Notes: a model not told the origin generated them from the letters alone. A stretch of DNA of 35,064 bases from Candidatus Omnitrophota bacterium (GCA_016931055.1 JAFGFL010000060.1:1-35064); one strand, 5' to 3'. Positions 22,876 to 31,975 are shown, counted from the first letter of the stretch. Translations and numbers: made by a program.

Positions 22876-23604
22876 TTAGAGCAGATTGATGACTTCTGTG
22901 GGAAGTTTTTTCAGCTCCTGATTGCCGAGGACCTTGATCGACCAACGGAGCAATTTTAACTTTCCAGCCAGTTTGGTATCGGGTTCCTTAACGGTTGCCA
23001 GGCGTTTGCGCGAAAGAAAAAAAGTTTTACGCAAGGTGTTAAAAACAATACGGGCTTCCCTGTTGCGGTTGCTCCCGCTTTCAACGATTCGGTTCAGGCT
23101 GTCAAACGCAACCTCGTTGACGGCAGCGTTGTAATGGTCGAGTTTCTGGATTAGAGCCGGGACCATGGATTTAAAATAGTGATAGCGGTCCATCTGGCAA
23201 AGCGTGTGCATGATCTCCACTTCAACAAAAGGCGAATCGGTTCGATGCAGCCTCCGCAGCAAAATTTTTTCAATGATAATTTTTTCCCGCGAAACAACCT
23301 CACCGCTGAATTTTTCCTTGAAAACCCTGACGGCCGCCGCGCTGCGGTAAGAGGTCAGCGTATCATCCTCTATCATGGCCAGAAGGATTTCCAGGGAGAG
23401 ATCGCGGTATTTCTCGGTGTATCCTTTAAGCAGCATCTGATCATCGAAGATCGTGTTGGCGGCAGGAGGATGGCCGGTTCCGTTTTGCGCGATGGTTTCC
23501 GATGTGTATTCGTAAACATTCTGGGCACCCGCTATAACAGCGCTGGCGAGAATAGTCATGAAAATCGACAAAACGCAATAAATTGTTCTTAAAGGTCGTT
23601 TCAT
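22876..23604 (-). CDS. Secreted helical-repeat (HEAT-like) protein, unknown function
   Basis: The 242-residue protein has a signal peptide (MKRPLRTIYCVLSIFMTILASAVIAGA-Q). The mature part is alpha-helical, with repeated pairs such as LSLEILLAMIEDDTLTSYRSAAAVRVFKEKF, VEVEIMHTLCQMDRYHYFKSMVPALIQKL and NAAVNEVAFDSLNRIV that resemble HEAT/armadillo repeats. No catalytic motif is visible. It begins one base after the nadC stop and ends two bases before the CPBP protease, so it is translated with them. Adjacency to a membrane protease with an extracytoplasmic domain makes a shared envelope role plausible, but that is inference. Confidence 0.75.
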   Translation of the reverse strand: MKRPLRTIYCVLSIFMTILASAVIAGAQNVYEYTSETIAQNGTGHPPAANTIFDDQMLLKGYTEKYRDLSLEILLAMIEDDTLTSYRSAAAVRVFKEKFSGEVVSREKIIIEKILLRRLHRTDSPFVEVEIMHTLCQMDRYHYFKSMVPALIQKLDHYNAAVNEVAFDSLNRIVESGSNRNREARIVFNTLRKTFFLSRKRLATVKEPDTKLAGKLKLLRWSIKVLGNQELKKLPTEVINLL

Positions 23605-24459
23605 TTAACCGAGCAAATCAAGGGAAACATCAATCCCATTATGGGAATGCGTTAATGAACCGATGGATATACAATCAACACCCGTGTTGGCCACGCGCGC
23701 GACATTCCTGAGCGTGATTCCGCCTGAGGCCTCCAAAATGGGCCTTTTCCTAAGCGGCAAACTTCTCGTAATGGCCACGGCTTTTTTCATTTGGGCACAG
23801 TTCATATTATCCAGCAGGATCATATCGGGATTGGCCGTTAGAGCTTCTTTAAACTGTTTTAAAGTATCGACTTCAATTTCGATCATTTTTTCTGATTTTC
23901 GCCTGGCGCGTTCAATGACCTCTGGTATCGATAACCTCAAACGGCAGGCCTCCCGGTGGTTGTCTTTAATAAGCACAAGATCGCTTAAATCGGGGCGGTG
24001 ATTATGTCCGCCGCCCCATTTAACGGCGAGTTTTTCAAGAAGACGCAGTCCGGGGGTCGTTTTGCGCGTATCGAGGATCTTGACGTTGGTATGCCGAATT
24101 TTCTCAACAAACCGGTTTGTGTCGGTCCCGATGCCGGAGAGGTACCCTAAAAAGTTCAGGGCGACCCTCTCCCCCGTTAATATGGCCCTGGTTTTCCCTT
24201 TGATCTTTGCGACAATGGTATGGGCTTTGACTTTTGTGCCGTCTGTGTAAAAGGCTACAAAACGGATGCGGGGATCCAGCAGCTTAAAAACCCTCTCGGT
24301 GACTTTTAATCCGCAGATAACAGCGTCCTCTTTGACAATAATCACGGCCTGCGAAACCTGATGTTTCGGGATCAAGGAGTTCGTTGTCACATCATTGTCG
24401 GTGGCGTCTTCGCGAAGCGCCCGCCGGATCAATTGATTGAGAGCCCAGGATTTCATCAT
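23605..24459 (-). CDS. nadC: Nicotinate-nucleotide pyrophosphorylase (carboxylating)
   Basis: This enzyme converts quinolinate and PRPP to nicotinate mononucleotide, the committed entry of de novo NAD synthesis. The sequence has the full set of family blocks: EDATDNDVTTNSLIP near the N-terminus, GERVALNFLGYLSGIGTDT, ILDTRKTTPGLRLLEKLAVK (quinolinate-binding region), GGGHNHRPDLSDLVLIKDNH and LEASGGITLRNV. At 284 residues the length is normal. The frame can reach a TTG at 24468, but the ATG at 24459 overlaps the valS stop by ATGA, a strong sign of translational coupling. nadA and nadB are not in this window. Confidence 0.95.
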   Translation of the reverse strand: MMKSWALNQLIRRALREDATDNDVTTNSLIPKHQVSQAVIIVKEDAVICGLKVTERVFKLLDPRIRFVAFYTDGTKVKAHTIVAKIKGKTRAILTGERVALNFLGYLSGIGTDTNRFVEKIRHTNVKILDTRKTTPGLRLLEKLAVKWGGGHNHRPDLSDLVLIKDNHREACRLRLSIPEVIERARRKSEKMIEIEVDTLKQFKEALTANPDMILLDNMNCAQMKKAVAITRSLPLRKRPILEASGGITLRNVARVANTGVDCISIGSLTHSHNGIDVSLDLLG

Positions 24460-27086
24460 GATAAGCAAGAGACGACTTTCTTAAGTTCCTTGATTTTTGT
24501 GTTAATGGATTCCAAACGGGCCTTTTCTTTATCGACCACTTCCTTTGGCGCTTTTTTCAGGAAATCCTTGTTTTTCAAGCGGGCGGCCAACCCAACGGAA
24601 GCTTTCTTCTGTTGGCCGATCTGGCCCAATATGCGGCTCTTTTCTTCCTTGATGTTGATGAGATGGCCTAAGGGGACAGCCCCTTTGATCATACGGACAA
24701 TGACGGTTGCCGTGTTTTTTCGTTCGACTGCCTTTTTATCGATGGTCAGGCCATTCATGTGCGCCAAATTCATTAAAATGGTTTCATGGCTTTTTAATAG
24801 CTCGAGATCTTCTTTTGACCGCGAACAGAAAAAGCACTGTATTTTCTCCTGCGGCTTGATGTTCCATTGAGACCGCAGATTTCTCAGAGATGTCACCAGC
24901 TCAATGACCGTCTGCATGCGGGCTTCAGCCGCGTTATCGATGAGATTTTTATGGACCGGTGGCCACGGCTGGTGGCAGATCGATCCTTTCCCCTCGTTGA
25001 TCTGGCTCCAGATCTCTTCGGTGACAAACGGCATAAAGGGATGGATCATTTTCAGGGAAAGCTCGAGGACTTTAAAGGCGATGTTCTGTATGGCTGGATC
25101 GTCCCATTGGTCTTTGACGATCTCCAGGTACCAGTCGCAGAAATCTCCCCAGAAAAATTCGTAGATCGAATTTTCCGCTTCCGAATAGCGGTACTGTTCA
25201 ATGGCGAGGCTGACCTTTTTCAGCGTCGAAAAAAACCTTGAAACGATCCATTGGGAAGGCAGATTGATGTTTTTGATGTTCTTAATCGCGCTAAGGTCGA
25301 AAGATGGATCAACGGCGCTCGCGTTCATCATGATCAACCGTGACGCGTTCCATATTTTGTTGGCGAAATTCCTCCCAATCTCGAATTTTTCCTTTGAGAT
25401 GAAAAGGTCCTGTCCCGAATTGATGATGAGGCTGAAGCGCAGGGCATCGGCCCCGTATTCTTCGATGATCTCAAGCGGATCGATGGCATTCCCCAGCGAT
25501 TTGGACATCTTCCGGCCCTTTGTGTCGCGCACGGTCCCGTGCAGGTAAACGTCGGAGAACGGGATTTGCCCCATGAATTCGAGCCCGGCCATGATCATGC
25601 GCGCGACCCAGAAAAAGATGATCTCCGGAGCGGTAAATAACGATGCGGTCGGATAAAAATATTTGAGGTCCTTGCTTTTATCCGGCCAGCCCAGCGTGGC
25701 GAACGGCCAGAGCCAGGATGAAAACCATGTGTCCAGGACGTCCTCGTCCTGTTTCAGGTTTGTTGAACCGCATTGCGGGCAATTGGAGGGCGTTGTTAAA
25801 GAAACGATCGGTTTGCAGCTTTGGCGTTCGCAATACCAGACAGGAATACGATGGCCCCACCAGATTTGACGGGAGATGCACCAGTCGCGGATGCTCTCCA
25901 TCCAGTTCATGTAAACTTTGGTCCATCGTTTGGGATAAAACGCGATCTTTCCTTTCTTGACGGCCTCAATGGCGGGTTTCGCCAATGGCTTCATTTTGAC
26001 AAACCACTGCCGTGAAAGATAAGGTTCGACAACGGTATGACATCTATAACAATGTCCGACGGCGTGCGTGTGCGGTTCTGTTTTCTCGAGGAATTTGCCT
26101 TCGCGCAAGGCCTCGAGAACGGCTTCCCTCGCTTCAAAACGGTCCATCCCTTCGAAATCCCCGGCCTGGTCATTGAGCACGGCATCGGGATGCAGGATGT
26201 TTATAAACTCAAGGTTGTGCCGTTTGCCCATTTCAAAGTCATTGGGATCATGCGCCGGCGTGACTTTGACCGCGCCGGTCCCGAAAGCCGGGTCAACCAG
26301 CTCATCGCTAATGACCGCGATTTCCCGGCCCATCAAAGGCAGGATCAGGGTCTTGCCGATCAGGTCTTTATAGCGTTTGTCTTTTTTGTTAACGGCAACG
26401 GCGGTATCTCCGAGCATGGTCTCGGGCCTGGTTGTGGCGACGGTCAAGCCTTTGTCTGGATTGTCTTTAAACGGATATCGGATGTAATAAAGACTGCCCT
26501 GTATTTCATGATGCTCAGCCTCTTCATCGGAAAGTGCGGTATGGCAGCGCGGGCACCAATTGATGATGTATTCCCCGCGGTAAATCAGACCTTTTTCATA
26601 GAGCCGGACAAAGACTTCCTTGACGGCGTTGCAGTACTGGTCATCCATCGTAAAGCGCGTGCGCGGCCAGTCGCAGGAAGACCCTAGTTTCTTGAGTTGG
26701 CGGATGATCGTGTCGCCGTATTCCTTTTTCCAGTCCCATAACCGCTTTAAGAAATCCTCACGGCTGAGGTCCTGACGCCTCTTCCCTTCTTTGGCGAGCT
26801 GTTTTTCGACGACATTCTGGGTGGCAATGCCGGCGTGGTCGGTCCCCGGCATCCAGAGGGTTTCAAATCCTTTCATCCGTTTGTACCGGATAATGATGTC
26901 CTGGAGGGTGTTGTTCAGGGCATGGCCCATGTGCAGGATACCGGTCACGTTGGGCGGCGGAATGACGATGGTATAGGGCTCTTTGCCGGAATCGGTTTGG
27001 GCATGGAACAGGTTTTCCATTTCCCAACGGACGCACCATTTATCGTCGATTTCCCTGAAATTGAATCTTGTGGAGAGTTCGGTCAT
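24456..27086 (-). CDS. valS: Valyl-tRNA synthetase
   Basis: A complete class I synthetase of 876 residues that charges tRNA-Val. The first active-site motif PPNVTGILHMGHALNNT holds HMGH at 52-55, and KMSKS is at 526-530. The editing domain is present (LTVATTRPETMLGDTAVAV at about 214-232), as are the RQIWWGHRIPVWYC block (406-419) with a CxxxC...CxxC zinc-like site, the anticodon-binding region, and the C-terminal coiled coil (RLKNKDFLKKAPKEVVDKEKARLES), all typical of ValRS. It is the first gene of the valS-nadC operon. The 159-base upstream gap is filled with short repeats. Confidence 0.98.
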   Translation of the reverse strand: MTELSTRFNFREIDDKWCVRWEMENLFHAQTDSGKEPYTIVIPPPNVTGILHMGHALNNTLQDIIIRYKRMKGFETLWMPGTDHAGIATQNVVEKQLAKEGKRRQDLSREDFLKRLWDWKKEYGDTIIRQLKKLGSSCDWPRTRFTMDDQYCNAVKEVFVRLYEKGLIYRGEYIINWCPRCHTALSDEEAEHHEIQGSLYYIRYPFKDNPDKGLTVATTRPETMLGDTAVAVNKKDKRYKDLIGKTLILPLMGREIAVISDELVDPAFGTGAVKVTPAHDPNDFEMGKRHNLEFINILHPDAVLNDQAGDFEGMDRFEAREAVLEALREGKFLEKTEPHTHAVGHCYRCHTVVEPYLSRQWFVKMKPLAKPAIEAVKKGKIAFYPKRWTKVYMNWMESIRDWCISRQIWWGHRIPVWYCERQSCKPIVSLTTPSNCPQCGSTNLKQDEDVLDTWFSSWLWPFATLGWPDKSKDLKYFYPTASLFTAPEIIFFWVARMIMAGLEFMGQIPFSDVYLHGTVRDTKGRKMSKSLGNAIDPLEIIEEYGADALRFSLIINSGQDLFISKEKFEIGRNFANKIWNASRLIMMNASAVDPSFDLSAIKNIKNINLPSQWIVSRFFSTLKKVSLAIEQYRYSEAENSIYEFFWGDFCDWYLEIVKDQWDDPAIQNIAFKVLELSLKMIHPFMPFVTEEIWSQINEGKGSICHQPWPPVHKNLIDNAAEARMQTVIELVTSLRNLRSQWNIKPQEKIQCFFCSRSKEDLELLKSHETILMNLAHMNGLTIDKKAVERKNTATVIVRMIKGAVPLGHLINIKEEKSRILGQIGQQKKASVGLAARLKNKDFLKKAPKEVVDKEKARLESINTKIKELKKVVSCLS

Positions 27087-27109
27087 TATTTTGATAATTA
27101 TTCGAATGT

Positions 27110-27220
27110 TTTAATGTCAAATGCGAAATGACAAATTTCCAATGACAAATACCCTGGTTATTTGGATTTTGTCATTTGGAATTCATTGGTCATTTGGCAT
27201 TTTACATTTGTCATTAGCGA
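27110..27220. repeat. Intergenic repeat of AATGACAAAT-type units, partly inverted
   Basis: The spacer between cimA and valS contains many copies of units like AATGACAAAT and its complement ATTTGTCATT (for example near 27112, 27126, 27143, 27168, 27188 and 27208). The left half carries mostly one sense and the right half the other, so the region can fold back around GGTTATTTGG. Similar units appear at 1741-1850. They look like a genome-wide spacer motif, not a gene. Confidence 0.7.
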
Positions 27221-27245
27221 TGAGATTGGCTTTGAGTATCAATTT

Positions 27246-28829
27246 TTACTTTTTTTGATCTTTTAACAGTTTATATTCGATGCTGTCGGTCAATGCTTCC
27301 CAGCTGGCTTCGATGATGTTCTCATGGACGCCGACCGTTGTCCATGAATCGGTGTTGTCCTGGGACTCGATGAGGACCCGCACCTTTGCCGCTGTCCCGG
27401 CGGTGGTGTCCAAGACACGGACCTTGAAATCGGTCAAATGCATCTCTTTGAGCCTGGGATAGAACTTCATCAGCACCTGGCGTAGAGCGTGGTCCAGGGC
27501 TTCCACGGGACCGTTGCCGTCCGAAGCGCTGAATTTACTTTTGCCATCAACATTGACACGAATCGAAGCTTCGGCAAAGACACGGCCATCAAAGAGCTTC
27601 TCGGAAGCCGACTTGAAACCTTCGAGCTTAAAAAACGGTTTATATTTCTTCAAACACCGTTTGACGAACAGTTCAAAGGAAGCGTCGGCGGCCTCGAACT
27701 GATAGCCGCTGTGCTCTTTGTCCTGGAGCTTTTTCAAAAGCTTTATGGTCTCAGGAGATTTTTTGTCCAGGTTCACGTCGAATTGATGGGCCTTAAGGAC
27801 GATCGGCATTTTGCCGGCCAGCTCCGAAGTGATGAACCGGCGGTGGTTCCCGACAATTGCCGGGTCGATATGTTCATAGGCGAGCGGGTTCTTGATCATG
27901 GCGTCGATATGCACGCCGGCCTTATGGGCAAACGCGGAGTGCCCGACAAAGGGGGCATTATCCGCCAATTTAAAATTGCTGATCTCGCTTATGTAATAGG
28001 AGGTTTCCATCAATTTATCGATATTCTTCTCAGGAATCGATTGTAATTTCATTTTTGTATGAAGGATGCCGATAATGGTGCACAAATCAGCGTTGCCGCA
28101 CCTCTCCCCTAGTCCGATGAATGTCCCTTGGACCTGAGCGCAGCCGGCTTCGACGGCCGCGATACTATTGGCAACCCCAATCCCAAGGTCATTGTGGGCG
28201 TGAATGCCGAGAGGCGTGTTCAATTTGTCTTTAATTTCTGAAATGATTTCTTCCACTTCCCCGGGCAACGAGCCGCCGTTTGTATCGCAAAGAATGATGA
28301 CATCGGCCCCGGCGTTTTGGGCGGCAAGAAGCGTTTTTAACGCGTATTCCGGATTGGCCTTGTATCCGTCAAAGAAATGCTCAGCGTCATAAAATACTTG
28401 TTTTTTCTTTTTCTTAAGGAAATCGACGGAATCAGCGATCATGATCAAGTTCTCGCTTAATGTCGTTTTGATGACATCCGCGATGTGCAGGTCCCATGTC
28501 TTGCCGAATATGGTGATGACTTCGGCCTGGGATCTGACAAGTTCACGCAGATTGGCGTCTTCCGGGGCTTTGGTTTTAGCGCGCCTTGTCGAACCAAAAG
28601 CCACGACCCGGGCATGTTTGAGTTTCTCTTTTTGGATGTCTTTGAAAAAAGCCTTGTCTTTGGGGTTGGATCCCGGCCATCCGCCTTCGATATAGTGGAT
28701 ACCGATTTCATCAAGCTTCTTGGCGATCTTGATTTTGTCGCTAAGGGAAAAGGCGATACCTTCGGTTTGGGAACCGTCCCGTAAAGTTGTGTCATAGATG
28801 GTTATGCCCGACATATTATTTCCCGTCAT
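27246..28829 (-). CDS. cimA: Citramalate synthase
   Basis: CimA condenses pyruvate and acetyl-CoA to (R)-citramalate, which leads to 2-oxobutanoate and isoleucine without threonine deaminase. The DRE-TIM barrel starts TIYDTTLRDGSQTEGIAFSLSDK, followed by GIHYIEGGWPGSNPKD, a hallmark of the CimA branch versus LeuA; the metal-binding HAHND is in GIHAHNDLGIGVANS, and the catalytic His is in FVGHSAFAHKAGVH. The C-terminal regulatory LeuA_dimer-type domain is complete (to 527 residues), including RVLDTTAGTAAKVRVLIES. ATG 28829 or 28814 are both possible starts; the former has GGATG six bases upstream. A 22-bp palindrome separates it from lysC. Confidence 0.93.
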   Translation of the reverse strand: MTGNNMSGITIYDTTLRDGSQTEGIAFSLSDKIKIAKKLDEIGIHYIEGGWPGSNPKDKAFFKDIQKEKLKHARVVAFGSTRRAKTKAPEDANLRELVRSQAEVITIFGKTWDLHIADVIKTTLSENLIMIADSVDFLKKKKKQVFYDAEHFFDGYKANPEYALKTLLAAQNAGADVIILCDTNGGSLPGEVEEIISEIKDKLNTPLGIHAHNDLGIGVANSIAAVEAGCAQVQGTFIGLGERCGNADLCTIIGILHTKMKLQSIPEKNIDKLMETSYYISEISNFKLADNAPFVGHSAFAHKAGVHIDAMIKNPLAYEHIDPAIVGNHRRFITSELAGKMPIVLKAHQFDVNLDKKSPETIKLLKKLQDKEHSGYQFEAADASFELFVKRCLKKYKPFFKLEGFKSASEKLFDGRVFAEASIRVNVDGKSKFSASDGNGPVEALDHALRQVLMKFYPRLKEMHLTDFKVRVLDTTAGTAAKVRVLIESQDNTDSWTTVGVHENIIEASWEALTDSIEYKLLKDQKK

Positions 28830-28882
28830 TTTTTCATCCCGTTTTTCAGGTTATTCAATTACAGGAAAATTGGGACGAGGCT

Positions 28883-28904
28883 CGTCAAAATAATTATTTT
28901 GACG
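28883..28904. repeat. 22-bp perfect palindrome across the lysC stop codon
   Basis: The perfect palindrome starts CGTCAAAATAA and contains the lysC stop codon (28894-28896). Further pairing of GGC with GCC on the outside lengthens the RNA hairpin. No T-run follows directly, so it is more likely a processing or stability hairpin, or a protein site, than a terminator. Confidence 0.7.
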
Positions 28905-30126
28905 GCCTTTTTTCTAATTGAAACGCTTTATGCAGCGCTTTGACAGCCTTGATGACCTGGGCGTTGTTAATGACGCACGAGATGCTGATTTCGGATGTCG
29001 CGATCATTTCGATATTGATCTTGTTTTTCGCGAGCGTCTGGAACATCTTGGCGGCAATCCCGTGATGGGAGCGCATTCCGGAACCGACGATCGAGATCCG
29101 GGCGATATTTTTGTCCTGCTGGACTTCGCCCGCCTTGATCCTCTGGGCGATCGATCTTGCGGCGGCGAAGGCCTTCGACAAATCTTTTTTCGGTACGGTA
29201 AAAGAGATATCCGTGTGGCGCGTATGGCTGACATTCTGGACGATAATGTCAACATTCGTCCCGGTCTTGGACACCTCGGTGAATATTTTGGCGGCGATAC
29301 CGGGCTGGTCCGGCACGGCGCAGATCGTGATTTTCGCGTCCGATTTGCTGCTGGTGACTCCTTGGACGGCAACTTCTTCCAGTTTCATGTTTTTTTTCAC
29401 TATCATGGTTCCTTCCTCCTTAGAAAAGCTCGAGCGCACATGAATCGGGATATTAAACCGTTTGGCCACCTCGATGGAACGGGCCTGCATGACCTGGGCG
29501 CCCAAAGACGCCATTTCCAGCATCTCATCGAACGTGATGACTTTTATCTTTCTCGCTTGTTTGACAATGCGGGGATCGGTCGTATAAATACCTTTGACAT
29601 CCGTGAAGATCTCGCACACATCCGCTTTCAACGTTTGGGCCAAAGCGACGGCGCTTAAGTCGGACCCTCCCCGGCCAAGAGTCGTAATATCATTGTCTTT
29701 GCTGACGCCTTGGAATCCGGCGACGATGACGATTTTGTTCTCCGCCAGGGCCTTGCGTATCCTTCTGGCGCTGATCGATTCAATACGGGCATTGGTATGA
29801 GATTTGTCCGTTTTGATGCCTACCTGATGTCCTGTAAATGAGATGGCGTCATGCCCTTGGGCCTTGATCGCTATGGCGAGTAACGCGCATGAGATCTGTT
29901 CGCCGGTTGACATGAGCATGTCCATTTCCCGGTCAGAAGGGTTCTTGGTGATGTTGAATGCCAGCTCTTCGAGTTCATCGGTCGTGTCTCCAAGGGCGGA
30001 AACAACGACGACGATGCAATTGTTGTTTGTTTTAAAGCTGAGGATCCTCTTGGCAACGGCCTTGATCCGGTCGATGTTGGCGACCGAAGAACCTCCGTAT
30101 TTCTGAACGATGATGCGCTTATTCAT
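28894..30126 (-). CDS. lysC: Aspartate kinase
   Basis: Aspartate kinase phosphorylates aspartate, the first step toward threonine, isoleucine precursors, methionine and lysine. The N-terminal kinase motif VQKYGGSSVANIDRIK, the substrate loop FTGHQVGIKTDKSH, TTLGRGGSDLSAVALAQ, and FDEMLEMASLGAQVM are all present. Two ACT domains follow (VPDQPGIAAKIFTEVSKTG... and GSGMRSHHGIAAKMFQTLAKNKINIEMIATSEISIS...), giving the 410-residue monofunctional, feedback-regulated type. It is in the hom-thrC operon, so it is probably tuned to threonine supply. The next gene, the mutase-like protein, ends 14 bases upstream. asd is not in the window. Confidence 0.97.
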   Translation of the reverse strand: MNKRIIVQKYGGSSVANIDRIKAVAKRILSFKTNNNCIVVVVSALGDTTDELEELAFNITKNPSDREMDMLMSTGEQISCALLAIAIKAQGHDAISFTGHQVGIKTDKSHTNARIESISARRIRKALAENKIVIVAGFQGVSKDNDITTLGRGGSDLSAVALAQTLKADVCEIFTDVKGIYTTDPRIVKQARKIKVITFDEMLEMASLGAQVMQARSIEVAKRFNIPIHVRSSFSKEEGTMIVKKNMKLEEVAVQGVTSSKSDAKITICAVPDQPGIAAKIFTEVSKTGTNVDIIVQNVSHTRHTDISFTVPKKDLSKAFAAARSIAQRIKAGEVQQDKNIARISIVGSGMRSHHGIAAKMFQTLAKNKINIEMIATSEISISCVINNAQVIKAVKALHKAFQLEKRPSK

Positions 30127-30140
30127 TTTCTTCTTTTCCC

Positions 30141-31343
30141 TTATAGGTATTTTGTCATAAAGTGGTTCAAGAGGGCCTCCCCGCTTTCGAATTTTAATCC
30201 ATTTTTTCCCCCTTCCTTCTCGCTGAATTCCTGCGAGCCGTCTTGCGCAATGCCTTTTCCGAACATCACGAACGGGACAGGGTCAGCCGTATGAGTCCGC
30301 AGCTTGAGCGGGGTCGGGTGGTCCGGTAAAACAAGGATACGGACAGGGTCATGTTCGCCATAATGGTTTAAGATGGTCCCAACGATATCCTGGTCGACTC
30401 TTTCAATGGCAGCGACCTTTGCCCTGATGTCGCCATTGTGGCCCGCTTCATCAGGAGCTTCGATATGGATAAAAACAAAGTCCTTATGCTTTAATGATTC
30501 CAGGGCGTATTGCGCTTTTCCCAGGTAATTTGTATCATAGTAGCCTGTGATCCCCGGGACATCGATGACATCAAGCCCGGCCAAGCGGCCGATCCCGTTA
30601 ACAAGGTCGACCGCTGAGATAATGGAACCGGAGACCCCGTATTTCTTCTGAAACGACGGCAGTTCAATCCGCCTTCCCTGCCCCCAAAGCCAGATCATGT
30701 TCGCCGGGTTCTCTCCGAGATCGATCCGCACCTCATTGACCGAATGGTCTTTGAAAATATCCACGGACCTTTCCATGAGCTTAAGCAGCGTTCCTGATTC
30801 CGGCCCTTTAGGAAGATAAGGCGTAATGTCTTTGTTCAAGATATCATGCGGCGGTGTTGTTTTGATATCGCAGAATGTCTTCGGATGGCGCGCTTTCAGG
30901 ACCAGCAAGTGGCGGTAACTTTTCCCGGCATAAAACTTAACGCCGTCCAAATCGATTTTCTCGTTTAAAGTGTCGATCAGAAGCGAGGCCTCTCTTGTTT
31001 TAATATGACCGGCGCTGTAATCGGCCATTTTATGATCGACAACCGTTACCAGATTGCAGCGGAAAACCACCTCGTCATCGGCAATGGTGATCTTAAGGTT
31101 TGCCGCTTCAATCGGGGCGCGCCCGCACTGGTATTTTCTTGGATCATAGCCCATGAGGGCCAAGTTGCCGATTTCCGAGCCCGGACTCATTTTCTCGGGT
31201 ATGGTCCGGACCAATCCCGTCGATCCATGCTGGGCCAAATAATCCATGTTGGTGGTGCGAGCGGCTTCCAGAGGCGTTTTGTTGCCCAATTCCTCAAGCG
31301 GATGGTCTGCCATGCCATCCGGAATGATGACGATATATTTCAT
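30141..31343 (-). CDS. Cofactor-independent phosphoglycerate mutase family protein, probable homoserine kinase
   Basis: The alkaline-phosphatase-fold protein starts IIPDGMADHPLEELGNKTPLEAA, with metal-binding Asp9, and has the nucleophile block MSPGSEIGNLALMGYDP (Ser56) and the C-terminal metal ligands in HIEAPDEAGHNGD and LPDHPTPLKLRTHTADPVPF. These are features of the archaeal-type ApgM branch, about 400 residues long. In many genomes lacking thrB a member of this family lies beside hom and is a proposed homoserine kinase (TIGR02535-type). Here it sits among hom, thrC and lysC while no GHMP-type homoserine kinase is in the operon, so that function is the better guess over glycolytic mutase. 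The kinase function is inferred from context, not seen in a motif. It overlaps coaB by ATGA. Confidence 0.88.
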   Translation of the reverse strand: MKYIVIIPDGMADHPLEELGNKTPLEAARTTNMDYLAQHGSTGLVRTIPEKMSPGSEIGNLALMGYDPRKYQCGRAPIEAANLKITIADDEVVFRCNLVTVVDHKMADYSAGHIKTREASLLIDTLNEKIDLDGVKFYAGKSYRHLLVLKARHPKTFCDIKTTPPHDILNKDITPYLPKGPESGTLLKLMERSVDIFKDHSVNEVRIDLGENPANMIWLWGQGRRIELPSFQKKYGVSGSIISAVDLVNGIGRLAGLDVIDVPGITGYYDTNYLGKAQYALESLKHKDFVFIHIEAPDEAGHNGDIRAKVAAIERVDQDIVGTILNHYGEHDPVRILVLPDHPTPLKLRTHTADPVPFVMFGKGIAQDGSQEFSEKEGGKNGLKFESGEALLNHFMTKYL

Positions 31344-31975
31344 AGATGTTCCTTAACGATTTTAACCAATATTTTTGAAAGCCCTCTGCGGGATCGTTTA
31401 TGGGTTAAAATCTGATGATGCGTATCTAAAATGTATCCTGAATATGTTTTTCCTTTGAAACTATTTGCAACAACCAGGCTGCTTCTTCCCTCACGGAAAA
31501 GGCTCCGGGATTTCTTTATGGCTATCAATTCGGTTATTTTTGTCTCAAGCTTAAAAGCCACTAAAAAAAGGCCGGGATTGAACTTCTTGATGATGTGAAC
31601 AAGTTTTTCTGTCGGGACCAACTCAAGCCGTAAGTTTTTATGCCCGGAATCCAGTTTTGCGCGCTTTGGCTTCTTGACTTGATAATCCGAAACAGCCGCC
31701 GCATGGATACAAATATCGTATTTGCGTTTCAGCTCCTTTTTCATGAGCGCGGCTAATTCGTCAAAGAACGAAAACTTTATGACCCTGACCGATTTTGACC
31801 GCAGCGGGCATTCGACCGGCCCTTCCAACAAAGTTACCCTGGCGCCCGCCTCGGAAAAATCTTTGGCAATCATCTGCCCTAATTTTCCGCTTGACCGGTT
31901 GCTGATGACGCGCATGGCGTCAATCGGCACCCAAGTCGGCCCGCACGTGACCAAGACCCGCTTGTTTTTCAGCAT
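31340..31975 (-). CDS. coaB: Stand-alone phosphopantothenate-cysteine ligase (CoaB domain)
   Basis: CoaB joins cysteine to 4'-phosphopantothenate in coenzyme A synthesis, using CTP in most bacteria. The 211-residue protein corresponds to the C-terminal half of the usual bifunctional Dfp (CoaBC): VLVTCGPTWVPIDAMRVISNRSSGKLGQMIA at the N-terminus, the dimer/phosphopantothenate region IHAAAVSDYQV, LVPTEKLVHIIK and LFLVAFKLETK. The nearest CoaBC sequences read GPTxEPID; here the glutamate is replaced by V in GPTWVPID. The flavin decarboxylase half (CoaC) is missing from this gene and was not found in the window. It lies between thrC and the mutase-like gene, overlapping the latter by four bases. 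The symbol rests on domain identity. Confidence 0.85.
   Translation of the reverse strand: MLKNKRVLVTCGPTWVPIDAMRVISNRSSGKLGQMIAKDFSEAGARVTLLEGPVECPLRSKSVRVIKFSFFDELAALMKKELKRKYDICIHAAAVSDYQVKKPKRAKLDSGHKNLRLELVPTEKLVHIIKKFNPGLFLVAFKLETKITELIAIKKSRSLFREGRSSLVVANSFKGKTYSGYILDTHHQILTHKRSRRGLSKILVKIVKEHL

Noticed and set aside
26037-26687. 216-residue plus-strand frame within valS
   Set aside because: It is the antisense shadow of a fully conserved synthetase gene.
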